From: Paenibacillus brasilensis
GTDB lineage: Bacteria; Bacillota; Bacilli; Paenibacillales; Paenibacillaceae
Direction: 5' to 3'
Assembly (NCBI RefSeq): GCF_009363115.1
Contig: NZ_CP045298.1
Coordinates: forward strand, 5,143,501-5,207,500
DNA: 64,000 nt
The notes beneath the pieces are model-generated. The model saw nothing but the letters and a program-made list of their open reading frames with translations, did no database searches and was not told the origin of the DNA. Both the position numbers and the translations under genes were made by a program. Shown here one piece after another: positions 18,350-27,030 of the stretch (positions are counted from its first letter, which is position 1; the number at the start of each line of letters is the position of its first letter).

Positions 18350-19288
18350 ATGACATCGGAGTGGCAGAGACTACAAACCAAACTGCCGGAATGGGTGGAA
18401 CAAAGCCGTCACGAGTATATTCATGGCAAGGTAGCGGCGTATATTCCCGAATTGTCCAAAGCGCCCGCTGAAGCGCTGGGTGTTGTTGTCATGAACGGTG
18501 CGGGTGAGACCGTGGTAGCCGGGGACACGGAACTCCAATTTACAATGCAAAGCATCTCAAAAGTATTTACGCTCATTCTGGCCCTGATGGATAATGGAGA
18601 AGACGTTGTCTTTTCCAAAGTGGGTATGGAGCCTACGGGCGATCGTTTTAATTCCATGTTGAAGCTGGAACTGGTCGAGCCAGGTATTCCATTTAATCCG
18701 CTTATTAATGCTGGAGCCATCGCCGTCTCCTCTCTGATTCGCGGAAATAGCCCCGAAGAAAGGTTTGCCCGCGTTCTGCAATTCTTCCGACTGCTTGCCA
18801 GTAATGACACGCTGGAATATGACCAGGATGTCTACGATTCGGAATCTGCCACAGGTCATCTGAACCGTTCCCTTGCTTATTTTCTGATGGAAAAAGGGAT
18901 TCTGAGAGGTCATGTCGAGGACGTGCTGGAGGTTTATTTCAGACATTGTGCTGTAAAAATGAACTGTACGGATTTGGCACGCATGGGACTCGTTCTGGCC
19001 TACAACGGCCGTGATCCGGTTACGGGCGTACCTCTGGTCCCCCGCCGTTATGTGCAGATTGCCAAAACATTTATGACGACATGCGGTATGTATGACGCTT
19101 CAGGAGAGTTCGCTATTCAGGTTGGACTGCCTGCCAAAAGCGGTGTATCCGGCGGAATTATGACGATGGTGCCTGGACGATACGGCATTGGATTGGTTGG
19201 ACCTTCCCTGAACCGTATGGGCAACAGTACAGCAGGTGTACATTTGCTGGAGACCATGTCTCGGGATTTGGATTGGAGCTTGTTCTAG
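18350..19288 (+). CDS. glsA: Glutaminase A
   Basis: Hydrolyses L-glutamine to glutamate and ammonia. The 312-residue protein has the serine-dependent beta-lactamase-like fold signature SISK (Ser68, Lys71), then FNPLINAGAIAV and KSGVSGGIM, all diagnostic of bacterial GlsA. GGAGGAAAAGAA precedes the ATG with good spacing. It is monocistronic, between a divergent-looking NRPS operon and a strong bidirectional terminator. No two-component or glutamine transporter partner is adjacent, unlike the B. subtilis glsA-glnT locus. Confidence 0.95.
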   Translation: MTSEWQRLQTKLPEWVEQSRHEYIHGKVAAYIPELSKAPAEALGVVVMNGAGETVVAGDTELQFTMQSISKVFTLILALMDNGEDVVFSKVGMEPTGDRFNSMLKLELVEPGIPFNPLINAGAIAVSSLIRGNSPEERFARVLQFFRLLASNDTLEYDQDVYDSESATGHLNRSLAYFLMEKGILRGHVEDVLEVYFRHCAVKMNCTDLARMGLVLAYNGRDPVTGVPLVPRRYVQIAKTFMTTCGMYDASGEFAIQVGLPAKSGVSGGIMTMVPGRYGIGLVGPSLNRMGNSTAGVHLLETMSRDLDWSLF

Positions 19289-19296
19289 TAAACAAA

Positions 19297-19339
19297 AAAA
19301 GGGTATTCCCAGCCTAATGGCTTATGAGAATACCCTTTT
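19297..19339. terminator. Bidirectional terminator, glsA / catE
   Basis: Perfect 12-bp stem AAAAGGGTATTC / GAATACCCTTTT with a 19-nt loop between the converging glsA and catE genes; A/T flanks let it work both ways. Confidence 0.9.
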
Positions 19340-19359
19340 CTGCCTGCATTCCTGTTATG

Positions 19360-20226
19360 TTACGAGGTTTGGCCGTTAGCCAGTTTAATTTGAATACGGA
19401 ACGGGTCAGCTACATACTTGGCTCCATTGAGTTCCTGCACTCCATAGCCTGCTGCTGTCAAACGAGCGACAACGGCATCCAATTCCCTCTGATCCGGTAC
19501 AATCAATTCAAAAAAATCCAAGCCTGCTGCGTTCTCGGGAGCTGGAGGTGCTCCTTCCCCTGCCCATATATTCAAGCCCATGTGATGGTGGTAGCCTCCT
19601 GCGGAGATGAACATTGCCGAGGAACCATATCGGGACGTAATGTCAAAGCCAAGCACATCGCAATAAAATTGCTGCGCTTTGAGCAAATTAGACACATGGA
19701 AGTGAACGTGTCCGATGACCGTTCCCTGCGGTAGTCCCTGCCAAGGTAAGTTCTGAGAAATTGCTACCAAGTCTTCGGCATCCACAGGATCTGTACCCAT
19801 AATATAAAATCCATTGGTATCTTTTTTCCACTGCTCGCGAGGACGATCTGCATAGATTTCAATCCCGTTATTATCAGGGTCATGGATATATAGTGCTTCA
19901 CTTACATCATGGTCTCCCTGTCCGATTTCAATCTCATGAGCCAGCAGATTACGTAAGGACAGCCCTAGAGCCACACGGTTCGGTAGAAGAATAGCAAAGT
20001 GGTATAGTCCAGCTGTGGATTGGCGCGGAAGAATAACTGCATTTTCAATATATTTTAGGGTCAGCAGCGTATGCTTTCCGCCGACAGTCAATTCAGCAGT
20101 ATTCGCCGTTTCACGCAGCAGTTGGAAACCAACCACCTCAGTATAAAATTGAATCGAGCGCTCCAAGTTACTAACCTTTAATGAAACCTGCCCGATTTTA
20201 GTATTGTCAGGAAGATGTGCTGTCAT
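19360..20226 (-). CDS. catE: Catechol-2,3-dioxygenase-like VOC protein
   Basis: 288 residues with two vicinal-oxygen-chelate halves (about 9-128 and 168-285). The second half has the metal ligands VIGHVHFHVSN and DFFELIV, as in extradiol dioxygenases of the CatE type (B. subtilis catDE, catechol and quinone detoxification). A DoxX-family gene lies immediately upstream in the same order as catD-catE, which supports the call. GAGGGAAATCCC precedes the ATG. The symbol rests on domain content and gene order; activity on catechol is inferred. Confidence 0.85.
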   Translation of the reverse strand: MTAHLPDNTKIGQVSLKVSNLERSIQFYTEVVGFQLLRETANTAELTVGGKHTLLTLKYIENAVILPRQSTAGLYHFAILLPNRVALGLSLRNLLAHEIEIGQGDHDVSEALYIHDPDNNGIEIYADRPREQWKKDTNGFYIMGTDPVDAEDLVAISQNLPWQGLPQGTVIGHVHFHVSNLLKAQQFYCDVLGFDITSRYGSSAMFISAGGYHHHMGLNIWAGEGAPPAPENAAGLDFFELIVPDQRELDAVVARLTAAGYGVQELNGAKYVADPFRIQIKLANGQTS

Positions 20227-20274
20227 GGGATTTCCCTCTTTCTACATGGATTGGACGACTTGGCTAATCAAACA

Positions 20275-20688
20275 TTATTGTTCTGTTGACGTACGACGGC
20301 TGAATAAAGAATCCACAGACAAGCGGGTCGTCGGTGCAAACACCAGATGAAGAGCTACCAAAATAAAAGCAATATCCAGCTCATAGCCCGCACCTTGACC
20401 ATTCCCCATCAACCCGCCGGACAATTTGGCCGTGAGAATCGCGCCGATCAATACAATAACAAAAATTCCGGCTACATAACGGGTAAGCACTCCAAGGATT
20501 AATGCAATCCCGCCGACCAATTCAATCACCGCAACAACATAACCTAAAAATCCTGGAACGCCAATGCTGGAAAACCAGCCTGCCACATTATCCAAGCCCA
20601 TTTGGAATTTAGCAATTCCGTGTGCCAAAAACAAAATCCCTAGCGCCACCCTCATAATTGTAGAAATATTTCTGCTTGCTGAACTCAT
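20275..20688 (-). CDS. catD: DoxX family membrane protein (CatD-like)
   Basis: 137 residues with four hydrophobic segments (about 10-30, 48-68, 72-92 and 104-122), the DoxX/MauE-like layout. In Bacillus the DoxX partner CatD is co-transcribed with dioxygenase CatE and contributes to catechol/quinone resistance. Here it precedes catE by 48 bp on the same strand. It is the first gene after a regulated intergenic region shared with a divergent XRE-cupin regulator. Its biochemical role is unproven. Confidence 0.82.
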   Translation of the reverse strand: MSSASRNISTIMRVALGILFLAHGIAKFQMGLDNVAGWFSSIGVPGFLGYVVAVIELVGGIALILGVLTRYVAGIFVIVLIGAILTAKLSGGLMGNGQGAGYELDIAFILVALHLVFAPTTRLSVDSLFSRRTSTEQ

Positions 20689-20738
20689 GTCTATCTCTCC
20701 ATTCTGAATATATTATCGTACCTGTATAAGCACATATT

Positions 20739-20855
20739 AATAATTATTTTATATTACTAATAATTTGACTAAAAAAATAAAATGATATCGTTCTAAGCTG
20801 TAACTTATATAAGTACTCACAAAGACAAATTATTAGTAATAGGAATAATTATTTT
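20739..20855. promoter_or_regulatory. Repeat-rich control region between catD and the XRE-cupin gene
   Basis: Perfect 14-bp inverted pair ATTACTAATAATTT (20753-20766) / AAATTATTAGTAAT (20827-20840), plus the direct repeat AATAATTATTTT at 20739-20750 and 20844-20855. It is very AT-rich and symmetrical between divergent genes, so a probable double operator. Confidence 0.6.
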
Positions 20856-20958
20856 GTAATGTGAATTTATCATAACAATTATAGTCTGTCAACAAAATAT
20901 TTGGTATGATGAATATTAAATTAGTATACATTATATTTTTCTAAAGGAGGAATGCTCT

Positions 20959-21498
20959 ATGGGTATAGGATGCAACATAAGGGCAGCACGTAAACGTAAA
21001 AATTTATCCATTCAGCAAATATGTGAAAGAACCGGATTATCTCAAGGGTTTATGAGCCAGGTGGAAAACAATAAAACCTCTCCTTCCATCGCTACACTGG
21101 ACAGCATCGCTAATGCGCTCAAGGTCCCCCTCGCTTTTCTGCTTCTTAAGGATGAAGAGCGGATGCAGGTGATTCGCAAGGACGAGCGTCGTAAAACAGT
21201 GTATGGTAAAAACAACCTTCAGATCGACCATTTAGGTGGCCAGGGTAACGTTAAAATGATGCTGGTGGACATGCCACCAGGTTCATCGACAGAAGAAGAG
21301 CATGCTCATGCGGGAGATGAAATTCATTATATATTGGAGGGCACGGTGTATGTAGAGCAAGGTGAGGATTCAGCTACCCTCGAAGCAGGAGATTCCTTTA
21401 GCTGGAGAGCAGCCATTCCCCATTATGTCAAAAACGTGGGAGAAAGCAGCGCTCGCGTTCTCATCTCCGTGTTTCTCGAAGCAGAAAATGACGCTTAA
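20959..21498 (+). CDS. XRE-family transcriptional regulator with cupin domain
   Basis: 179 residues: helix-turn-helix of the XRE type (about 6-60, GLSQGFMSQVENNKTSPSIATLDSIA) followed by a cupin sensor domain (about 100-175, HAHAGDEIHYILEG). Members of this class bind small molecules or metals with the cupin and control a nearby operon. AAAGGAGG is positioned 9 nt before the ATG. Divergent from catD across a region with a long inverted repeat, so it probably regulates catDE and itself. In B. subtilis the catDE regulators are MarR/DUF24 proteins, so this would be a different regulator. Confidence 0.85.
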   Translation: MGIGCNIRAARKRKNLSIQQICERTGLSQGFMSQVENNKTSPSIATLDSIANALKVPLAFLLLKDEERMQVIRKDERRKTVYGKNNLQIDHLGGQGNVKMMLVDMPPGSSTEEEHAHAGDEIHYILEGTVYVEQGEDSATLEAGDSFSWRAAIPHYVKNVGESSARVLISVFLEAENDA

Positions 21499-21540
21499 TC
21501 AAAGCCTGAAAACAACGGAATATCATCACCCATTTCATCA

Positions 21541-21590
21541 AAAAAGCGCGTACCGGGAAGTTATGTTAACTTCAACGATACACGCTTTTT
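21541..21590. terminator. Terminator after the XRE-cupin gene
   Basis: Compound hairpin: AAAAAGCG / CGCTTTTT outer arms (21541-21548, 21583-21590) with an inner GAAGTTA-TG-TTAACTTC stem. Lies between converging genes. Confidence 0.8.
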
Positions 21591-21622
21591 GTATTTTTAC
21601 ATCTATCAGTGCGACTCTTAAC

Positions 21623-22636
21623 TTATTCCAGCGCCTGTTGGGCATCCGTCCGTGATTCCCATGGCAGCTTGAAGGCTTTCATGATCTGCTTGGTATCAGT
21701 TGGGAGCCCAGTTACCGGATCACCCGCAGTACCCAGCAATTCTTCTTTATGATCTATTGTAATACGCCCGTAATAAGTGGTGCTGCTGTCTCCCCATCCT
21801 GTAGTAAACTCATAGACCAGCGGCTTATTTAATTTCGGATAAGCTCCCCACTGATTTTTGGCTTTATTTTTTAAAAAAAGCTCCAGCGGATCGTATTCCA
21901 TCGTAAATTCTTTGCCAAAGGGGGCTCCTACATACCCTTGATAGGTGACAAGCGGAAAACCGTCCTTCACTTCAACCAGACTCAGCACATCCCCATTCAC
22001 TGTAAAATAACGCAATGCTTCACCTTGAGGAAACATATAGACACTAGACAGGAGCTCGGTGTTGGGAAAATGAGCTTCGATATAAGGATGGACAGAATAT
22101 CCGCTTAAACGGATGAACGCATCACGCGCTGTCACCAGATCCCCCTCATATATTTGTTTTTTTATTGCACCATGGATCGGCGGCTGTACCTGTATCTGTG
22201 CGTTTGTCTTCTCCAATGTATAACCCAAATCAACCGACACATCCCGCAGTGGGATATACACTTCTTTACCTGACACCTCATAGGTGAGTCGCTGCTCATT
22301 CTTACGTGACCGTTCCTTAAGCTGCACGGGTTCTGCCCACTTTTTCAGCGTAACCAGCTTCTTTTTGACATCCCACTGATAAGTCGCACCCACAGCTTCG
22401 GCAAAAGGTTTAAGTGGAACCATCAGCTTTCCGTTGATCAACATGGGTTTTGTCTTTGCGTTTAATGGCTGCCCATTGACGACAACATTTGTTACCTGCG
22501 TCGATTGGGTTGATGGAGTTACAGTGTCTCCCTGTCCGGCAGCTTCGACAATTCCTTGTTGCATAGCCGTAAGAAGTAGAGATAACGTAAACAAGGCGGC
22601 AAGCAATCGTTGGAATCTTCCTCGTTTTAGCTTCAT
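21623..22636 (-). CDS. Secreted protein with copper amine oxidase N-terminal (stalk) domain
   Basis: 337 residues with a Sec signal peptide (KLKRGRFQRLLAALFTLSLLLTA, cut near AAG). A stalk/Cu-amine-oxidase-N1 domain follows (about 50-150: VVVNGQPL...LINGKLMVPLKPFAEAVGATYQWD...VYIPLRDVSVDLGY), and then a domain of unknown function. Such domains are abundant in Paenibacillus cell-surface proteins and are not enzymes. ACGGAG favours the third in-frame ATG at 22636. It lies 33 bp after a phosphodiester glycosidase-like gene on the same strand, so probably an operon. Confidence 0.8.
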   Translation of the reverse strand: MKLKRGRFQRLLAALFTLSLLLTAMQQGIVEAAGQGDTVTPSTQSTQVTNVVVNGQPLNAKTKPMLINGKLMVPLKPFAEAVGATYQWDVKKKLVTLKKWAEPVQLKERSRKNEQRLTYEVSGKEVYIPLRDVSVDLGYTLEKTNAQIQVQPPIHGAIKKQIYEGDLVTARDAFIRLSGYSVHPYIEAHFPNTELLSSVYMFPQGEALRYFTVNGDVLSLVEVKDGFPLVTYQGYVGAPFGKEFTMEYDPLELFLKNKAKNQWGAYPKLNKPLVYEFTTGWGDSSTTYYGRITIDHKEELLGTAGDPVTGLPTDTKQIMKAFKLPWESRTDAQQALE

Positions 22637-22669
22637 CATCATTCTCCGTTCATTTCTTGGGTTTCGGAT

Positions 22670-23794
22670 CTATCTCTTTTTGGCTGCGTCAATGTCTCCA
22701 GGATTCAGACCTGCCCAAACGTTCGGAATACTGACGGTCTCTGGATGCTCAAATACGAGAAACGCTGTCGGCAAATACCGCTCGCCATATTCAGAAGAAG
22801 GTTTATTGACTATGGCATGGTCTTTAACGAGCACGGTTGACGATCCACCATCCAGATTAGCACCAATAACCGCTCCGTGTTTAAGTAGAATATTTTGCAT
22901 ATCGTACAAATTAGCGCCAATGCTGTAACCCGGCTGACGCCCGTCAATGGTCACGAAAAGAATCGCGCCGTCTGCTCTTTGCCCCATTGCAGTGCGAGGA
23001 GCAATTCCCCATCCTTCACTGGCATTGCGAATCAGACCTTTACCATTCACGATTAAACGTGGCTGAAAGGTGACTGCTTCTTGCACGTTCATTTTGGACA
23101 ATTCAGATAGTGAATAGTGCCCGGCAATCATTTTTCCCTGCTTATCAATACCTACGATTTGGACTGAAGCATTTTTCCCCATATCGTTGTAGTATATCTG
23201 TCCTTGGGAGATGACAACGCCGATCGGTTTAAAGCCATTTCCGTTCCAGTTGGGATCGGCAAAGCCGCCGCCATTTACGCCAGCAATAGCCCCTAAGCGC
23301 TCGACCATGCTGGATACTCGTTCTCCCCTGCCAGCCTTGGCAGGAATTCCGAGTCTGATTTTAGTGGGGTCATGCACTGTCATTACATAGCCATGATAAT
23401 TCCGACCGGACACCTCTTCCACTTCAACCAGCGGCGTTTGCTGCAACTTGGTCGGTTTCAGATCAGGCAGCTTGATCGTATGTCTGTCCCTCTCCTCACC
23501 CATCTGCTCAAAACGAGCCGAGTATTCGGCCACACGTTTTTGCGCCTCTTCTTCACCGATAAAATATTTCGCCCAATGGCGATGTTGAGTAGTAATCAGC
23601 GTATCGGCGGCCAAATAGCGCATATCCTTGCCAGAGGGGGTTAAAAATAACCAAGCCGTGCCCCCTACTCCTGCTAGCAGGAAGACTATAAAAAGTCGCA
23701 GTATAAAGCGACCGAATCTACCTTTTCGTTTCTTCTTCTTTTTATTTTTCTGCCTGCGAGTTGCTGCACGCTGTGGCAAAACTTCCGGTTTCAT
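22670..23794 (-). CDS. Phosphodiester glycosidase (NAGPA/DUF2233) family protein
   Basis: 374 residues: a very basic N-terminus, one membrane anchor (about 29-49, LRLFIVFLLAGVGGTAWLF), then a NAGPA-like domain. Diagnostic stretches are GVNGGGFADPNWNGNGFKPIGVVI, FVTIDGRQPGYSIGA and NLDGGSSTVLV. The family resembles the lysosomal 'uncovering enzyme' and in bacteria is often linked to exopolysaccharide or wall phosphodiesters. The active domain would face outside. GGGAGAG precedes the ATG. Probably co-transcribed with the stalk protein. Confidence 0.85.
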   Translation of the reverse strand: MKPEVLPQRAATRRQKNKKKKKRKGRFGRFILRLFIVFLLAGVGGTAWLFLTPSGKDMRYLAADTLITTQHRHWAKYFIGEEEAQKRVAEYSARFEQMGEERDRHTIKLPDLKPTKLQQTPLVEVEEVSGRNYHGYVMTVHDPTKIRLGIPAKAGRGERVSSMVERLGAIAGVNGGGFADPNWNGNGFKPIGVVISQGQIYYNDMGKNASVQIVGIDKQGKMIAGHYSLSELSKMNVQEAVTFQPRLIVNGKGLIRNASEGWGIAPRTAMGQRADGAILFVTIDGRQPGYSIGANLYDMQNILLKHGAVIGANLDGGSSTVLVKDHAIVNKPSSEYGERYLPTAFLVFEHPETVSIPNVWAGLNPGDIDAAKKR

Positions 23795-23944
23795 TCAACA
23801 TCTCTCCCGTTATGGTGACTTCAATCTTAAAAACTCACTGTTATCCATTATACATCAACATCTAACGACAATATAATAATCTAATTTTGTAGAATGATAG
23901 TGTCAATTTTTTAACAGATTCCCAACCTTATAAAATAACACAAC

Positions 23945-23978
23945 AAACAGCCCTCCACACAGATGTGAAGGACTGTTT
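23945..23978 (-). terminator. Hairpin between converging/serial leftward genes
   Basis: AACAGCCCTCCACA ... TGTGAAGGACTGTTTT forms a near-perfect stem just upstream of the glycosidase promoter region and downstream of nothing rightward. Could insulate the two leftward units. Confidence 0.5.
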
Positions 23979-24031
23979 TCGCAATTTACTTTATTTAAAC
24001 TACGTCCGTATTCGCTTGGCATATCCCCTTT

Positions 24032-25318
24032 TTACGGTTCTGCCTCCGGTTCAAGCAGCATAAACAGTTCTTTCATTTGCTGTCGCTTGAGTTTGGGGCT
24101 GAGCACATATAATGTATCCCCCGGCTCAATCACAGTCGTACCTCTCGGGGCAATAATTTGCTCGTTCCGGATAATGGCGGTGAATAAAATGTCATCAGGC
24201 AGCTGCATATCCTGGATCGCTTTGCCCGCAATTGACATTCCCTTTTGCACCTGAATATGATTAATTTCCGAAGTGGTTTTCCCCAGAGAAACCAGCTCCA
24301 GCAATGAAGGCGACGACGTCTCGTTAGGGTCCATTAAGCCAAGCTTCACAGCCAGCCACGAAATGGTCGTACCTTGAATAATCGCAGAGGTCAGCACGAC
24401 GAAAAATACAACATTAAAAAACATGGGCCCTACATCCATCTCGTCCAGTAAAGGATAGGTGGCCAGTACAATAGGAACTGCTCCCCGTAGTCCTGCCCAG
24501 GATAACAACGTCTTTTCGCGCATGGAGTATCTGGAGAAAAGTAAGCTCAGAAAAACGCCAATCGGTCGAGCCACGAGCATCAGGATAAAGGAAAGCGCCA
24601 AACTTTGCCACGCAATGCCCAGCAGCTGATCAGGGAAAACCAGCAGTCCGAGCAGGACGAACATCATAATCTGCACCATCCAGGCGAAGCCATTGTTAAA
24701 ATGAATAATGGACCGCTTGTAGGTCAAGTCGGAGTTGCCCAGCACAATGGCCATGACATATACCGCCAGTAGTCCGCTTGCCTCCAGCAAGGATGCCGCC
24801 GCATACGTTAGCACTGCAAATGCCAAGGCCATCACTGGATACAATCCGGATGAGTCAAAATTCATTTTATTAATCGCATATACCCCTAAGCGACCGAGTG
24901 CAAAACCAATGATCAGACCAAAACCCATTTCCCATAAAAACAATAAAATATGTATCCAAATGGATTGTTCAGGGTGGTGTATCAGCTCAATTAATGTAAC
25001 TGTGAGAAATACAGCCATCGGGTCATTGCTGCCGGACTCCGCTTCGAGCGTAGAGGTAATTCGTTTCTTGATATTTTTCCCTCCCAAAACGGAAAACACA
25101 GCCGCCGCATCCGTCGATCCGACAATAGCCCCAAACAGTATAGATTCCATCCAGCCTACGCCTAAAATAAACTTGGCGCAGACACCAATGACTACAGTCG
25201 TAATGATGACCCCAAGCGTGGATAACGACAACGCAGGTCGAATGACCGGCTTAATATCTGCAAACTTCGTCTGCATCCCGCCTTCAAACAGGATCACAAT
25301 GAGCGCGAGAATACCCAC
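24032..25318 (-). pseudogene. 5'-truncated K+/H+ antiporter (CvrA/NhaP2 type) with TrkA-C domain
   Basis: 428 residues match the membrane core of CPA1-type potassium/proton antiporters (GAIVGSTDAAAVFSVLGG, EAESGSNDPMAVFLT, WAGLRGAVPIVLATYP) and a C-terminal TrkA-C domain (about 340-420). Homologues begin about 60-70 residues earlier with two more membrane helices. Here the frame opens at GILALIVILFEGGMQT with a GTG at 25318, and an in-frame TAG lies five codons upstream. No missing exon-like piece occurs in the 163 bp before fumC. A weak AGAAGG precedes the GTG, so a shortened protein could still be made, but transport is doubtful. Confidence 0.7.
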
Positions 25319-25396
25319 CAGCTTCGCCTTCTATCTATATACCCTCAAATCATGCAGAATACTAATCCTGGGATAAAAAATATTTGAAAATTAAAA

Positions 25397-25441
25397 ATCC
25401 AGCTCACGGTCTGTGCTAATTTAGCACTTCATGAGCTGGAT
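25397..25441 (-). terminator. Terminator after fumC
   Basis: Stem ATCCAGCTCA / TGAGCTGGAT (25397-25406, 25432-25441) with a nested GTGCTAA-TTAGCAC hairpin. In the leftward direction it is followed by TTTTTAATTTT. Confidence 0.85.
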
Positions 25442-25481
25442 ATATGTTTTTTGTAGACTTAGCTGCGATAAAAGTCGCGTT

Positions 25482-26870
25482 TTATGCTTTAGGGTGAATC
25501 ATATGAGCCGGTACGACATACTGGTCAAATTGTTCCTCGGTCAGCAGGCCGCTACGAAGAGCCGCTTCTTTAAGTGACAATCCTTCCGCATGCGCAAGTT
25601 TGGCAATTTTAGCGGCATTCTCATATCCGATATATGGATTCAATGCCGTCACCAGCATCAGCGAATTGTTCAAATTATGCTCAATTCTAGCGAGGTCTGG
25701 CTCGATGCCGACCGCACAGTTATCATTAAAGGCCACAATTGAATCGGCTAGCAGGTTCACGGATTGCAGGAAATTATAAATAATAACCGGCTTAAACACG
25801 TTCAGTTCAAAATTCCCCTGACTCGCAGCAAAGCCAATCGCTGCATCATTACCCATAACCTGCGTAACGACCATCGTCAGCGCCTCGCTCTGGGTCGGAT
25901 TCACCTTGCCTGGCATGATTGAGCTGCCCGGCTCGTTAGCAGGGATCGTAATTTCACCCAAGCCACTGCGTGGACCACTTGCCAGCCACCGGACATCATT
26001 GGCGATTTTCATCAAATCGGCAGCGAGCGCTTTGATTGCTCCGTGTACAGCTACAACTTCATCATGGCTGGTGAGTGCATGGAATTTGTTCGGTGCGGAA
26101 GTAAAAGACTTGCCAGTAATGTTGGAAATTTCGGTAGACGTTCGGGTACCGAACTCTGGATGAGCGTTAATTCCTGTACCTACAGCTGTGCCGCCAATCG
26201 CCAGCTCCTTCATGTATTGAACCGTGTCTATGATGATTCGCTTGCTTTTGTCCAGCATGGCATACCAGCCGCTAATTTCCTGACCCAGTGTAAGCGGCGT
26301 GGCATCCTGCAGGTGAGTCCGTCCGATTTTAATAATATCCTTAAATTGCTCTGACTTCTGTTGGAAGGTTTCTTTCAGCTTGTCAATGGCAGGCAACAAG
26401 CGATCCTCAACTGCAATAACGCCGGCTACATGAAGCGCCGTAGGAAACGTATCGTTTGAACTTTGTGACATGTTCACATCGTCATTAGGATGCAGTTTTA
26501 CATCTTCCCCCTGCTCCTGCAGCCATTGGCTTCCCAGATGAGCAATCACTTCATTCACATTCATGTTGGACTGCGTACCGCTCCCTGTCTGCCATACAAC
26601 CAGTGGGAAATGGTCATCGACCCGTCCAGCGAGAATTTCATCCGCTGCATAAATAATGGCGTTCTGCTTCTCCTGTGACAGCTTGCCCAGCTTATAGTTG
26701 CTGATCGCCGCACTCTTTTTAAGCACCGCGAACGCCTGAATAACCTCTAGCGGCATTTTCTCCGAGCCAATCGGAAAATTTTCCTTGCTTCGCTGTGTTT
26801 GCGCTCCCCACAGACGGTCTGCCGGTACCTTGATTTCGCCCAACGTATCCTTTTCAATGCGGTAGTTCAA
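25482..26870 (-). CDS. fumC: Class II fumarate hydratase
   Basis: Interconverts fumarate and malate in the TCA cycle. The 462-residue protein carries the superfamily signature GSSIMPGKVNP and the substrate regions TGSGTQSNMNVNEV and GRTHLQDATP. The start is TTG at 26870 (NYRIEKDTLG), with AGGAGG 7 nt upstream. This gives exactly the length usual for Bacillus FumC, whereas the ATG reading 12 codons earlier overlaps the ribosome site. Monocistronic. Very high confidence. Confidence 0.96.
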   Translation of the reverse strand: MNYRIEKDTLGEIKVPADRLWGAQTQRSKENFPIGSEKMPLEVIQAFAVLKKSAAISNYKLGKLSQEKQNAIIYAADEILAGRVDDHFPLVVWQTGSGTQSNMNVNEVIAHLGSQWLQEQGEDVKLHPNDDVNMSQSSNDTFPTALHVAGVIAVEDRLLPAIDKLKETFQQKSEQFKDIIKIGRTHLQDATPLTLGQEISGWYAMLDKSKRIIIDTVQYMKELAIGGTAVGTGINAHPEFGTRTSTEISNITGKSFTSAPNKFHALTSHDEVVAVHGAIKALAADLMKIANDVRWLASGPRSGLGEITIPANEPGSSIMPGKVNPTQSEALTMVVTQVMGNDAAIGFAASQGNFELNVFKPVIIYNFLQSVNLLADSIVAFNDNCAVGIEPDLARIEHNLNNSLMLVTALNPYIGYENAAKIAKLAHAEGLSLKEAALRSGLLTEEQFDQYVVPAHMIHPKA

Positions 26871-27030
26871 CTCATTTCCTCCTCTTAGCCTATGAAATTC
26901 AGACAAAATATGGTGATCTTCTTTGCCTATTATACATTAAATTTCAAATGTTATCATATATTTTGCAAACGCTTTTTTACGATAAGGTCAGAGGAGAGAA
27001 GGAATATTGCTTACAAACCTGCTCTTTAAG

